Below, piece by piece: positions 1 to 8,858 of a stretch of DNA of 64,000 nt. This DNA comes from Gammaproteobacteria bacterium UBA7449. GTDB taxonomy: Bacteria; Pseudomonadota; Gammaproteobacteria; Pseudomonadales; Pseudohongiellaceae. How positions within the stretch are numbered: the stretch's first letter is position 1; each line of letters starts with the position of its first letter. Position numbers and translations under genes: made by a program. The notes beneath the pieces were generated by a model. It searched no databases and was not told the DNA's origin. It saw only the letters and a program-made list of their open reading frames with translations. The stretch covers positions 1 through 64,000 of the forward strand of contig DLPV01000016.1 of the NCBI GenBank assembly GCA_002477465.1, in the 5' to 3' direction.

Positions 1-169
1 TTCTCTCAAATTTTTCCTTTGCCATGCCAGACAGCCTCTATCTTCGTTCGTTGGATCGATAATGTTTAAGTGAATAAATCAGTTTGGGGTAAATCTGTGC
101 GAACTACGCTTGTTCTTCTAAAAGTCTTCTTTCTATATATACTGCTGAACTTAATACTGCTTGCAAATC

Positions 170-245
170 TGGTGCTCACTCCCGGAGTTGAACCGGGGAC
201 CTCTTCATTACCAATGAAGTGCTCTACCGCCTGAGCTAAGCGAGC
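170..245 (-). tRNA. tRNA-Thr (GGT anticodon)
   Basis: The reverse strand folds as a standard cloverleaf: the acceptor arm GCTCGCT pairs with AGTGAGC (one G-U pair), the seven-base anticodon loop TTGGTAA gives anticodon GGT, and the T arm is intact. CCA is encoded at 170-172. It is the last of three tRNAs transcribed leftward. In gammaproteobacteria the Tyr-Gly-Thr group usually precedes tuf, so tuf probably lies just beyond the left edge. Confidence 0.97.
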
Positions 246-278
246 TGAAACACTAATTAATCAACGTCACTTTAATTA

Positions 279-329
279 AAACCAATCGATTAAATCCAAT
301 CGATTAAAACCAATCAATTAATGCCAATC
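279..329. repeat. Four-copy 14-bp tandem repeat between tRNA genes
   Basis: The hexamer CCAATC recurs at 282, 296, 310 and 324, exactly 14 bases apart, inside an AT-rich unit close to AAACCAATCGATTA. The copies diverge slightly, the fourth most. It lies in the spacer between tRNA-Gly and tRNA-Thr, so it should be part of the tRNA precursor and removed during processing. No function is evident. Confidence 0.75.
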
Positions 330-441
330 TCGAGTCACTCTTTCCTGCTCACCCTCAGCTTTAATGCCAACAGCTGATAGAAAGCCCAGCAGTATAATGA
401 ACTCAGTTGCTACTTTTCTGTTTCCGAGTGAGGCCGAGAAT

Positions 442-515
442 TGGAGCGGGTAGCGGGAATCGAACCCGCGCAACCAGCTTGGAAGGCTGGGGTTCTACCT
501 CTGAACTATACCCGC
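442..515 (-). tRNA. tRNA-Gly (TCC anticodon)
   Basis: The reverse strand gives a complete cloverleaf with acceptor arms GCGGGTA and TACCCGC and anticodon loop CTTCCAA, hence anticodon TCC. CCA is encoded at 442-444. It is the middle gene of the Tyr-Gly-Thr group, the same order and anticodons as the well-known group before tuf in Escherichia coli. Confidence 0.97.
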
Positions 516-622
516 TAAACTCTTGACGATTCTGCCCGATTAGCTGTACCTACTTCCTGAAAGCGAGTCTGCCGCACTTCCACAATGCTGATCTAAGTAC
601 CGCTAGTAGCCAGCAAAATCAG

Positions 623-706
623 TGGTGGAGGGGGGTGGATTCGAACCACCGAAGCTTGCGCGTCAGATTTACAGTCTGATCCCTTTGGCCACTCGGGAAC
701 CCCTCC
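623..706 (-). tRNA. tRNA-Tyr (GTA anticodon)
   Basis: The reverse strand shows acceptor arms GGAGGGG and CCCCTCC, anticodon GTA in the loop CTGTAAA, and a long variable arm typical of tyrosine tRNA, which explains the 84-base length. CCA is encoded at 623-625. It is the first tRNA of the group and lies about 50 bases downstream of the SPOR-domain gene stop, so the tRNAs may be co-transcribed with birA-coaX. Confidence 0.97.
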
Positions 707-760
707 CTATAGATATCCCAAGGGTCAAAATCCCTGGCTCTCTCACTCAGGGGCGGCATT

Positions 761-1441
761 TTATTGGAATTGGGATGCTTGTGCAATCGTTTGGCAGAGA
801 TTTTCTGCTCGACTGAGATTAGGCCTTTCCCCAGTTAAATCAAGCCATTCAAGCTCGTTGATCCGCTCCGATTCGGGTGCCCGCAGCCATACCTGAACCC
901 TGGAGACAAAAGCATCAAACTGCTGGATTTGGGGGCTGTAACCGAGTCCCGAGACCTGGTCCCTAAGAACAACCGCCTCAGTTGCGCTATCAAATATCCC
1001 TAAAGCGACGGCATTTTGCAGTTCGCCGCGGGTAATCAGGTAGGTTTCGACCTCCAGCCCAGCCTCCACAACCCGCTGAGCCAGGTCAGCCAGGGTTAGG
1101 CGGGCAATCTCACTGGAAGCCGTCGGGGGTAGAAATACCTGATATTGCGACCTGCTCGTGGCCCGCGAACCGGTGAGGAATGCCTGAAAACCGCGGGTTC
1201 GAGCCTGAGCCATAAAGTTTTCGGCATCATCCGCAGATTCAAAACCACTCACCAGCGAGCATTGGCGGCGGGCCTCAAGCGCGGCAAAGCCTGTTTGCTC
1301 CTCGAATTCTGATACCAGGGTCAGCCCGGAATTGATCAAAGGCTGAGCCGGCACGGCTGGAGATTCAGGTAATGGATTCCTGTAATTCCAGCCGAAATAA
1401 GCCAGATTTGCCAGTATGAGAGAAACAACAGTGTAACGCAT
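761..1441 (-). CDS. SPOR-domain-like single-pass membrane protein
   Basis: A 226-residue protein that begins with a short hydrophobic helix (about residues 4-16), so it is probably anchored in the inner membrane with its bulk in the periplasm. Two repeats of SPOR character follow, around C57-SLVSGF and around NAVALGIF near residue 140; SPOR domains bind denuded peptidoglycan glycan strands in cell division proteins. An upstream in-frame start at 1507 would overlap coaX and add a non-hydrophobic tail, so I chose the ATG at 1441, which has AGGCGG upstream. It is the third gene of a birA-coaX-SPOR unit. SPOR similarity is by pattern only and has not been searched. Confidence 0.7.
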   Translation of the reverse strand: MRYTVVSLILANLAYFGWNYRNPLPESPAVPAQPLINSGLTLVSEFEEQTGFAALEARRQCSLVSGFESADDAENFMAQARTRGFQAFLTGSRATSRSQYQVFLPPTASSEIARLTLADLAQRVVEAGLEVETYLITRGELQNAVALGIFDSATEAVVLRDQVSGLGYSPQIQQFDAFVSRVQVWLRAPESERINELEWLDLTGERPNLSRAENLCQTIAQASQFQ

Positions 1442-1457
1442 TGATCCCCGGGTCCGC

Positions 1458-2207
1458 CTAGGCGCGGCAAGCGATGGCAAGGCCATCCAGCACCAGTTCA
1501 GGCGCAATATTCAGGTTAAACTCGCCACTAGGGACCAGGGCCTCAGCGATGAGTCCGGCGTCGCCACCGCTTATGTATACCGATACTCTTGCCCCTCTGG
1601 AGCGCAAACTGGCAACGGAATCGCCGATCAGGGCAATGGCGCCGGCCAATGCACCCTGCAGGACTGCTTGTTCTGTAGAAATGCCCGGGCTGATACGGCC
1701 ACTAAACTGACGGTCTCGCAGCTTTATCCCGGTATTCTGCTCTAGGGCATCTGCCATCATGTTCAGCCCCGGCAGAATATACCCACCTGCGTGGTTACCA
1801 TCATCATTCAACAGGTCAATCGTAAGGGCGGTGCCTGCATCGACCACAATACAGGCTCCCCGTGCCTGGCCAAATGCAGCGACCATCGCAAGCCAACGGT
1901 CAATTCCCATGCGCGAGACGTCGGCGTAGCTATTCGTCACTCCGCCACAGCTTGTGCTGACCTGCGCAATCCGCAGCTCAATATCCCAGCGTTGCCGCAC
2001 CCATCTCGCAACGTCCTGCAGCGTCGAATCAGCGCGGACGCTGCAGGCGCGCGCCGAACTAATCACCAGATCCAGCGGCAGGGACGACTGTAATGCATTG
2101 AGCGTGGCTGATTTGCCTTGGGCTGCCACCTCGATGCCAGTATCCTGCGGCATGGTGAGTATTCTCCACTTAATTTGGCTATTGCCCGCGTCCAACTCAA
2201 GAATCAC
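1458..2207 (-). CDS. coaX: Type III pantothenate kinase
   Basis: This 249-residue cytoplasmic enzyme phosphorylates pantothenate in the first step of coenzyme A synthesis. The family marks are present in order: the N-terminal nucleotide-binding DAGNSQIKW, GIDRW near residue 100, the acidic DAGTALTID near residue 122 and GGYILPG near residue 140. Length matches the family. It starts with GTG and overlaps the end of birA by four bases, so the two are translationally coupled, a linkage common in gammaproteobacteria. Nothing unusual is seen. Confidence 0.95.
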   Translation of the reverse strand: MILELDAGNSQIKWRILTMPQDTGIEVAAQGKSATLNALQSSLPLDLVISSARACSVRADSTLQDVARWVRQRWDIELRIAQVSTSCGGVTNSYADVSRMGIDRWLAMVAAFGQARGACIVVDAGTALTIDLLNDDGNHAGGYILPGLNMMADALEQNTGIKLRDRQFSGRISPGISTEQAVLQGALAGAIALIGDSVASLRSRGARVSVYISGGDAGLIAEALVPSGEFNLNIAPELVLDGLAIACRA

Positions 2208-3034
2208 GACTGCTCTCCAGAAACTGACTGACGGCGGACCGATGGCAGTATTTCCCCTCCGCGCAGTACTTCCTGCCCCTGCTCGGTGAGTACGCGCAGT
2301 TCGCCAAATTCATTTACACCCAGCATTTCGCCAGCAGTGCACTGATCCCCAAGTTGCACCTCGATGGCCTGCCCCAAAAACGCATCCAGACTATTCCACT
2401 CGGCTTGAAAGCTTGCGAAGCCAGTTTTCATGAATTCATCCACACGACCGATCAAATAACCGGTGATAGTTGAAGCTATCTCATCGGGATCCGCAGCCTG
2501 CAAACCCAGAGCAGCCAAATCTGTCACCGGTTGACCCAGACTTGTTTTAATTGCCGCCGGCAGGTTCAAATTAACACCAATGCCGATTACAAGAAACTGA
2601 CTGCCCCCGCGGAACATGCTCTCCAGCAGAATTCCGCTCAGCTTGCGACCGCAATTGAGCACATCATTCGGCCACTTCAGATTGAGATTCGTCACGCCTA
2701 GCTCTGTCAACGCCGCATGCACACTTAATGCGGTGACCAGGCTGAGCGCAGCGAGATTGCGATTCTCGGCTTTCAACTCAAGCGCCAGTGAGTAATAGAG
2801 TCCTGCACCGGCCGGGCTCTCCCAGACTCTGCCTCTCCTGCCCTTTCCCGCAGTCTGCTGTCTCGCTAAAACCAGAAACGGACAAGCCTCACCCGCTGCC
2901 AGGTCGCGCATGGCCTGAGCATTAGTTGAATCCAAACGCTGGTAGATGAATACGCCAGCAAGTGCCAGTTTTTCCCGCAGCAGTTGCGCTTTAGCAGCAT
3001 TGGAACCTGTGTTGTAGACCTGAATTTGTGTCAT
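2204..3034 (-). CDS. birA: Biotin--[acetyl-CoA-carboxylase] ligase without DNA-binding domain
   Basis: A 276-residue biotin protein ligase, which activates biotin with ATP and attaches it to the carrier domain of acetyl-CoA carboxylase. The catalytic core is complete: LDSTN near residue 35, GKGRRGRVW near 64, KWPNDV near 119 and KLSGILLE shortly after, followed by the small C-terminal SH3-like domain. The E. coli protein has about 60 extra N-terminal residues forming a helix-turn-helix that represses bio genes. Here that domain is missing; upstream, in frame, the sequence stays open only to a TAA without any start codon. It is therefore likely a ligase without repressor function. Confidence 0.93.
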   Translation of the reverse strand: MTQIQVYNTGSNAAKAQLLREKLALAGVFIYQRLDSTNAQAMRDLAAGEACPFLVLARQQTAGKGRRGRVWESPAGAGLYYSLALELKAENRNLAALSLVTALSVHAALTELGVTNLNLKWPNDVLNCGRKLSGILLESMFRGGSQFLVIGIGVNLNLPAAIKTSLGQPVTDLAALGLQAADPDEIASTITGYLIGRVDEFMKTGFASFQAEWNSLDAFLGQAIEVQLGDQCTAGEMLGVNEFGELRVLTEQGQEVLRGGEILPSVRRQSVSGEQS

Positions 3035-3160
3035 CTGGAGAGCTGCATCATGAGCGTTGTTTTCGATTCGCGATTAAGTGACTCCCGATTAGCAAGCTTA
3101 CTTCTCACATTCGGGGAATTCATATGGACTTAGTCGCTAAACTCATTGCTAACGCAATAG

Positions 3161-3205
3161 AAAAAGGAGCAGAGCCATGTGTCACACACACATCTCTACT
3201 CCTTT
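3161..3205 (-). terminator. Intrinsic terminator of cstA
   Basis: On the minus strand a long hairpin follows the cstA stop by about 80 bases. AAAGGAG (3163-3169) pairs with CTCCTTT (3199-3205), AGAG with CTCT, and ATGTGT (3177-3182) with ACACAT (3188-3193), leaving a five-base loop, one mismatch and a two-base bulge. Read leftward, the stem runs straight into TTTTTCTATT. Confidence 0.7.
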
Positions 3206-3284
3206 CTTCACGCTTTCATTTTCGCTTCGGTTTACCAGCGCTCAGGCCATAACGAGACGCCTAGATTAAAACCTTGCGCCGAAT

Positions 3285-5012
3285 CTATTCGCCAGTTGTC
3301 GCGGCATCAGCTTCTTCTTTCTCACCGACTTCACCGCCACCACGAAGTTTGGAGATCACTGACATCGCTTCCAGCATGACCATGACACTGACAGTCATGA
3401 CCGCCAGGTTCAGAGCCACCAGCAACCAACGCTCGGTCTGGAAGTAATCAATCAGGTACCAGACACTTGCCCAGAACGCCATGAATATAATGAACACCAT
3501 CGGCGTCAGGGTATAGATAGCGGGCCGGCCGAGTTTCATCAGGTAGATCGACACGATAAGCAGCGTCAGACTGGCCAGAATCTGATTGGTGGCTCCGAAC
3601 ACCGGCCAGATCAAGTTACCGCCGTCTCCCGGATAGTTGCCAGCAGTCACACCAAACGCCAACAACAGACAAAATCCCACGCCAATCAAAGTGGAGATAA
3701 TGTTGTTCTTGAGCGGCGGAATATTATAGATGGCACCCCATTCCTGCACGATATAACGCTGCAGACGAAGACCTGCATCCATCGTGGTACCGGCAAACAA
3801 AACCACCATAGTGGCGAGCATGGTTTGCGAGAAGGCTTCCGGTATTCCCCAACCCGTTGAAATGAGAACCGCACCGCCTTCGATAAAACCCTTCTGACCT
3901 GGTCCGCCACTAAAGCTGGTGTAGATTGCTGACCAGTCTGCAGCATTGGCCGCATACAGTGATCCTGTCACGGCTACGATGGTTATCATGGCAAGAGAAC
4001 CCTCTCCAAGCGCCCCCAGATAACCGACGAAACGCGCATCTTTTTCATTACTTAGTTGCTTGGAACTGGTCCCGGAGGAAACAATGCCATGAAACCCAGA
4101 CAAGGCACCACAGGCTATAGTCACGAACAGGATCGGAAACAATGGCGGCGTGCCTTCGGCCAGATTCGGATTGAAGGCCGGCGCAGACACTGTCGGCATG
4201 GCTATCAGTACCGCCGAGTACATGACTATAAGTCCGATCACCAACTGCGCACCGTTGATATAGTCACGGGGCTGTAATAGCAACCAAACCGGCAACATCG
4301 AGGCAATACCTGCATACATAAACAGGATGATTATCCAGTTACCGTTCGGGCCGAGCAGGAAGTCAGGGTCATCGGTGCCGGGCAGATACAACGGCATTAC
4401 GCTTCCAACCCAGATGGTGAAATACAGAATAACCACACCGATGACTGAAACCGCCAGCAAGTTAACTTTGCGACGAATCAGCACGCCGACACAGATTGCG
4501 ACTGGAATAGCCGCCCAGGCTGGAAATACCGATGTTGGAAAGATCACCATATCGGTGGCGATGATGGTGCTGAAGACTGCATTCACCAGCATCAGCAACA
4601 AGAAGATAACCACCATGAATAGCGCTCGGGTACGTTTGCCGATCACACTCTCAGAAAGAGCACCGATGGACTTACCATCATGACGGCTACTCGCCCACAG
4701 TGCGCCAAAGTCGTGCACCCCAGCAAAGAAAATTGACCCGAATGTGACCCACAAAACGGCCGGCGCCCAGCCCCAGTAAACTGCCAAAGCTGGACCGGCA
4801 ATCGGCGCCGCTCCCGCTACTGCGGTGAAGTGCGAACCCCAAAGCACGAATTTATTGGTGGGGACATAGTCCACGCCATCATTAAATTTATGGGCCGGAG
4901 TTTCATAATTGGGATCGAGGCGGTAGATCTTTTCCGCGATGAATTTTGAGTAGACAAACCACCCAAACGTGAAACCTACCAGCCCAAAGAGGACGATGAA
5001 GATCGAGGACAT
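3285..5012 (-). CDS. cstA: CstA-family carbon starvation / pyruvate transporter
   Basis: A polytopic inner-membrane protein of 575 residues belonging to the CstA/BtsT family, whose studied members import pyruvate or peptides. It opens with a hydrophobic segment, followed by the family block HFTAVAGAAPIAGPALA near residue 60 and many further membrane spans. The open frame extends 35 codons upstream, but that stretch is polar; GGGAG lies eight bases before the ATG at 5012 and the hydrophobic start fits there. The C-terminal tail is charged (KEEADAATTGE). It stands alone with its own terminator. Which substrate it carries cannot be told from the sequence. Confidence 0.9.
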   Translation of the reverse strand: MSSIFIVLFGLVGFTFGWFVYSKFIAEKIYRLDPNYETPAHKFNDGVDYVPTNKFVLWGSHFTAVAGAAPIAGPALAVYWGWAPAVLWVTFGSIFFAGVHDFGALWASSRHDGKSIGALSESVIGKRTRALFMVVIFLLLMLVNAVFSTIIATDMVIFPTSVFPAWAAIPVAICVGVLIRRKVNLLAVSVIGVVILYFTIWVGSVMPLYLPGTDDPDFLLGPNGNWIIILFMYAGIASMLPVWLLLQPRDYINGAQLVIGLIVMYSAVLIAMPTVSAPAFNPNLAEGTPPLFPILFVTIACGALSGFHGIVSSGTSSKQLSNEKDARFVGYLGALGEGSLAMITIVAVTGSLYAANAADWSAIYTSFSGGPGQKGFIEGGAVLISTGWGIPEAFSQTMLATMVVLFAGTTMDAGLRLQRYIVQEWGAIYNIPPLKNNIISTLIGVGFCLLLAFGVTAGNYPGDGGNLIWPVFGATNQILASLTLLIVSIYLMKLGRPAIYTLTPMVFIIFMAFWASVWYLIDYFQTERWLLVALNLAVMTVSVMVMLEAMSVISKLRGGGEVGEKEEADAATTGE

Positions 5013-5194
5013 AAAGCGCTCTCCCATCTTGTTATTATGAATTTTGAGGCCCGCATCATAGCAAGAGAGCGGTAGCGGGGCCAAGCGATTAATCAAGCGC
5101 AGAACCAGTAAATTCAAGGGCTTGCGCCGAATTTACTGGCTCTGATAGAGCCTGCAGATGGGAGGCCGCCCCGCCCTTGCAAGACAGCATAGCT

Positions 5195-6889
5195 TCAGTC
5201 GGCTACGTGATACGTCCAATAGCCGATGAACATTTCATCCCAACTCTGCAGACCGAAGGTGATTTCCTTACTGGGATCTGGATTAGCGGGGTTGTGCTCA
5301 GAATTATCAAAAGTCCCGGTCACATGCACCGTGGTGCCTGCAGGCAACAAGGCTGGCTGGGTCAACTGATAGGTCGGCTGCCAGGCATAGCTATAGGAAG
5401 GCACGCTTAGCAACTCAGCCGCAGTGCCATCAGGATAGACGGCCCTGAATTTCATGTCCTTGCCACGGAAATGCATATGCGCCCGAAGCCCCGTAACAAT
5501 CACATCCTCATCGAAAGTGTAACGAGCGGCGGCTTCGTGCTCGCGCGCATAGGGAGGTATCCGGAAGACTGAGGCAACCGAGCGCGTGAAGTTTTCATGC
5601 TCCGGCGGTTCTTCGTACATATATAACCCCAGCAATGTCTCATCGACAGTCTGGCGACCATTGGTGGTGTAATGAAACTGCATAGACAGTTTGTGGCCCT
5701 TGGGGATTAATACGCCGGTATTTTCGGGAAAGGTCATGGGATCCATCTTGCCCGGCGCATAACCTTCAAGAAAACGGCGCGCTATAGATCGAGTGTCTGA
5801 TTCACCGCCGTCAAAATCCTCTGCCGGAGCAGTGACGTAGGTGAGAAGATGGTGCAGGACAGACTCATCGCCGGCAATAAATTGGACGGATTTAACCCAC
5901 TTATCTTCCTCGAAGGGTAGATCCACATCGACATTGACGTAATCCAGCACACCGGTGGCGGGTATTTCATGGGTTGGTGCCTTGATGATATAGTCCGGCT
6001 CGCCCAACACCCAGGAGCGTCGATCGGGAAACTCCAGTTCGGCCAATGGGTCAGTTGCGATTATGCCGCGGGGTGCACCAGCATCAATCCAGTGCACCAG
6101 GGTTTGTAGTTCCTTTTCGGACAGATAGTTGGCGTTTTCAAAATGCCCAATAAATGGATCCACCTGCATCGGCGGCATCCGCTTGGTAAGCAAGACTTCC
6201 CTAATCATTGGCGACCAGCCCTGCAGCATCAAGTGGCTGTCCATCGCAAAAGGCCCGATTCCTCCTTCCCGGTGACAAGAGGCGCATTGCTCGGCAATGA
6301 TAGGTGCCACTTCGCTGGCATAATCGGGGGCCGCATCGGCATGGACTTCGCGCCCGGGATAGCGTACTTCGCAGCCGCTGGCTGGGCTCAACCGGGTAGC
6401 GGCATAATTGCCGTCAAGCTCAGCCTCAAGGGTTGAATCCAGATCGGCCGAGACTGGGCCGCGATAGAGTAAAGAGAGCCGCTCCGGGTCCAGAACAACC
6501 ACTTCACCCGCGTGGCGTAAATCCATTGTTTCTGAAACCAATTGCCCTTTATCTATCAGAACAGGTAGATCAATACCGAGCCCCGCCCGTTGCTCACGCA
6601 ACTTATCCAGATCCTGATTTGCTGAAGCATTTATCAGCGCAAAAGCCACATCCTGTTCCTGCCAGACTTCATTGCGAGCCTCTAGCTCATTTATCGCCGC
6701 CGGCATTTCAGCACAATTCGCATCGAATGCCATCAATACCAGGGCTTCCTTGTGACGATAGCGGCTCAACTGATGGAACTCACCGCTGGTATCCAGCAGG
6801 GCAAAATCACCCGCCCGCTCTGGGGCAGCGTACGCCGATGATGCAGCACACAGCAGAGCCACAAACGCCTTACTCAAAAGAGTTCTCAT
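5195..6889 (-). CDS. Exported redoxin-like / heme c / PHM-like copper monooxygenase (copy A)
   Basis: A 564-residue periplasmic protein with a signal peptide ending SAYAA, a thioredoxin-fold redoxin-like domain (about 25-155), a single CxxCH heme c site (C202-ASC-H206) and a copper type II monooxygenase domain (about 295-560). All copper ligands of peptidylglycine alpha-hydroxylating monooxygenase have counterparts: H346-H347 and H406 for CuH, H471-M-H473 and M553 for CuM. The redoxin domain has one cysteine (C59) and no CxxC, so disulfide chemistry is doubtful. The heme could feed electrons to copper in place of ascorbate (inference). A TTG start at 6913 is possible, but the ATG at 6889 has AGGAA upstream and begins the signal peptide. 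It follows copy B by about 20 bases, likely one operon. Substrate unknown. Confidence 0.85.
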   Translation of the reverse strand: MRTLLSKAFVALLCAASSAYAAPERAGDFALLDTSGEFHQLSRYRHKEALVLMAFDANCAEMPAAINELEARNEVWQEQDVAFALINASANQDLDKLREQRAGLGIDLPVLIDKGQLVSETMDLRHAGEVVVLDPERLSLLYRGPVSADLDSTLEAELDGNYAATRLSPASGCEVRYPGREVHADAAPDYASEVAPIIAEQCASCHREGGIGPFAMDSHLMLQGWSPMIREVLLTKRMPPMQVDPFIGHFENANYLSEKELQTLVHWIDAGAPRGIIATDPLAELEFPDRRSWVLGEPDYIIKAPTHEIPATGVLDYVNVDVDLPFEEDKWVKSVQFIAGDESVLHHLLTYVTAPAEDFDGGESDTRSIARRFLEGYAPGKMDPMTFPENTGVLIPKGHKLSMQFHYTTNGRQTVDETLLGLYMYEEPPEHENFTRSVASVFRIPPYAREHEAAARYTFDEDVIVTGLRAHMHFRGKDMKFRAVYPDGTAAELLSVPSYSYAWQPTYQLTQPALLPAGTTVHVTGTFDNSEHNPANPDPSKEITFGLQSWDEMFIGYWTYHVAD

Positions 6890-6909
6890 GATTTCATTCC
6901 TGGACACCT

Positions 6910-8664
6910 TCAACGTGTCTTGTAATAAGAAAAATACCCAATAAACATCTCATCCCAGCTTTGCGCGCCACCTCGCACCGCAGCGCCGGGATCTGGATTG
7001 CCCAAATTGTACTCGGAGTTATCGAAGGCACCTTCGATTATTACCCTGGAACCTGCTGCTAGCAGCATAGGTTCTGACAGGCGGTAGGTAGGCTGCCAGT
7101 TAAAGTTGTAATCCGGGACGTTTAAAATGTCATCCTGCGTTCCGTCTGGGTAAACCACTCTAAATCGCATGTATTTGCCACGAAAATGCATGTGTGGTCG
7201 CAGGCCGTGCAACATAATTTCGTCGTCAAACACATGGCTGGCGCTCATCTTGTGCTCAGCAACACCAGGCGGAATTTCGATATTTGATCCGCCGTAACTG
7301 AGTGCATACGTCGAATACTGGTGCCTGGGTATCACCTCAGCAAAATAGAGCCCTAGCTGGGTGCGGTCTACCACTTCTTTGCCAAATGTCGTGTAGTGCA
7401 GCGACATCTGCACGGCAGAACCTTCGGGAACAAATACGCCTGCCCCTTCAGGGAAAGAAGATGCTTCCACTTTACCTGGGGCATAACCTTCCAGAAATTC
7501 CCGGTATCGGTCATTTTCGCCCTCGACAATGCGCTCAGCATAGTCAGCCGGCACGATAAAGCTGAGCAGATGATGCAGCACCCTGCGGTCACCAGGCAGA
7601 TGCTGCACCGATTTAATCCACACATCCTCAGAGAATGGTAGATTGATGGTTACGTTTTCATAATCCAGCACACCCGTCGCAGGCACTGTGAAAGCAGGCA
7701 CATCGACAATATAATCGGGTTCTCCCAACTCCCACACTGGCCTGGGCTCCGGGCGACGGGTCAGGGGATCATGCCCGCCCTCACCTCTCGGCGCGCCCGC
7801 ATCTATCCAGTGCACCAGAGTTTGCAACTCGGCCGCTGAAAGGTAACGCGCGTTACTGAAATGGTTAACATGGGGGTCAACCTGGGCCGGCGGCATGCGC
7901 CTGCTCATTAGCACTTCTTTGATCATGGATGACCAACCCTGCACCATCTGGTGAGAATCCATTGGGAACGGCCCTATACCACCCTCGACATGACAACTTA
8001 CACATTTAGCATTAAGAATAGGTGCCACTTCACCCACATAATCCGGAACCGTTGCCAGGTGCAATTCTTTTTGAGGGAAACTGAGAGTGCAGCCTGCAGT
8101 CGGTGCCGAAACCATTTCAGCCTGGTGATCTATTCCCTGCGCGACATCATTCAGAACCGCAGCAAGGCTTTCGCTGCGATCTGCTTGAGACCCGACATCG
8201 AGCCCGCCACGATAAAGCATTTGCTGTTTGCCCGGATCCAACACAACGATTTCTCCGATCTTCTCAATACCGAGACCCTCAGCAACAAGCTGACTTGAAT
8301 CCAGCAAGATAGGAAGATCGAAGTGATATAGCTCGTCAAGCAACCGCGCTGACTCAAGGCTTTCATCTGGCGCGGCGGCAATCCCCAAAAATTCTATGCC
8401 CTGCCGCTCCCACATAGTTCTTAACAATTGATATTCAGGAAGATTCTCTATGCTCGACTCGCAGGCGCTGGCAACAGAGATCAGCACCAGGGCTTCACTG
8501 TCGCCGTATTTCCGTAACTCGTGTTGACGACCCTGCTGGTCCAACAAGGCAAAATTATCCGCCCGTGGGAACTTTCCCAAGGCGACAATAGAGTTGAATT
8601 GCAGTAAAAATCCCGCGGAAATAATAAGGATTAGGCGGATTAATTTGCGCGCAGGAAGGGTCAC
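6910..8664 (-). CDS. Exported redoxin-like / heme c / PHM-like copper monooxygenase (copy B)
   Basis: A 584-residue paralogue of the downstream gene with the same layout: hydrophobic signal segment (about 8-29), redoxin-like domain with one cysteine in the active-site region (C68), heme site C221-VSC-H225, and PHM-like domain. The copper ligands are complete: H364-H365, H423, H491-M-H493 and M573. It starts with GTG at 8664; no in-frame ATG lies near, and the ribosome site is weak. The stop is about 20 bases before copy A, so the pair are probably co-transcribed tandem duplicates. The reaction is presumably copper- and oxygen-dependent hydroxylation in the periplasm; the substrate is not evident. 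A structural, non-catalytic role cannot be excluded. Confidence 0.84.
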   Translation of the reverse strand: MTLPARKLIRLILIISAGFLLQFNSIVALGKFPRADNFALLDQQGRQHELRKYGDSEALVLISVASACESSIENLPEYQLLRTMWERQGIEFLGIAAAPDESLESARLLDELYHFDLPILLDSSQLVAEGLGIEKIGEIVVLDPGKQQMLYRGGLDVGSQADRSESLAAVLNDVAQGIDHQAEMVSAPTAGCTLSFPQKELHLATVPDYVGEVAPILNAKCVSCHVEGGIGPFPMDSHQMVQGWSSMIKEVLMSRRMPPAQVDPHVNHFSNARYLSAAELQTLVHWIDAGAPRGEGGHDPLTRRPEPRPVWELGEPDYIVDVPAFTVPATGVLDYENVTINLPFSEDVWIKSVQHLPGDRRVLHHLLSFIVPADYAERIVEGENDRYREFLEGYAPGKVEASSFPEGAGVFVPEGSAVQMSLHYTTFGKEVVDRTQLGLYFAEVIPRHQYSTYALSYGGSNIEIPPGVAEHKMSASHVFDDEIMLHGLRPHMHFRGKYMRFRVVYPDGTQDDILNVPDYNFNWQPTYRLSEPMLLAAGSRVIIEGAFDNSEYNLGNPDPGAAVRGGAQSWDEMFIGYFSYYKTR

Positions 8665-8858
8665 TGTAATGCGAATCCGATTCTCAAGTAAGTACCTGAC
8701 AGCTTAACAAAAACCTGTCTTCTGCCGCGCAACTGACTGTAAGGCATTGTTACAAAATGCAATCCACAACAATACACACACTAGTCCACCGTCAGTTCTC
8801 ACAATGACCTCATTCCAGCCTAGCGCACGACCGCCTGAGGGTTGCTTCTCCGGTCCGG

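Noticed and set aside
622..816. A 64-codon plus-strand frame
   Set aside because: It runs through the tRNA-Tyr gene on the other strand and is therefore not a protein gene.
5195..8664. Calling copies A and B peroxiredoxins
   Set aside because: The redoxin-like domain lacks a TxxC or CxxC motif and makes up only a quarter of the protein; the heme and PHM-like domains are the defining parts.
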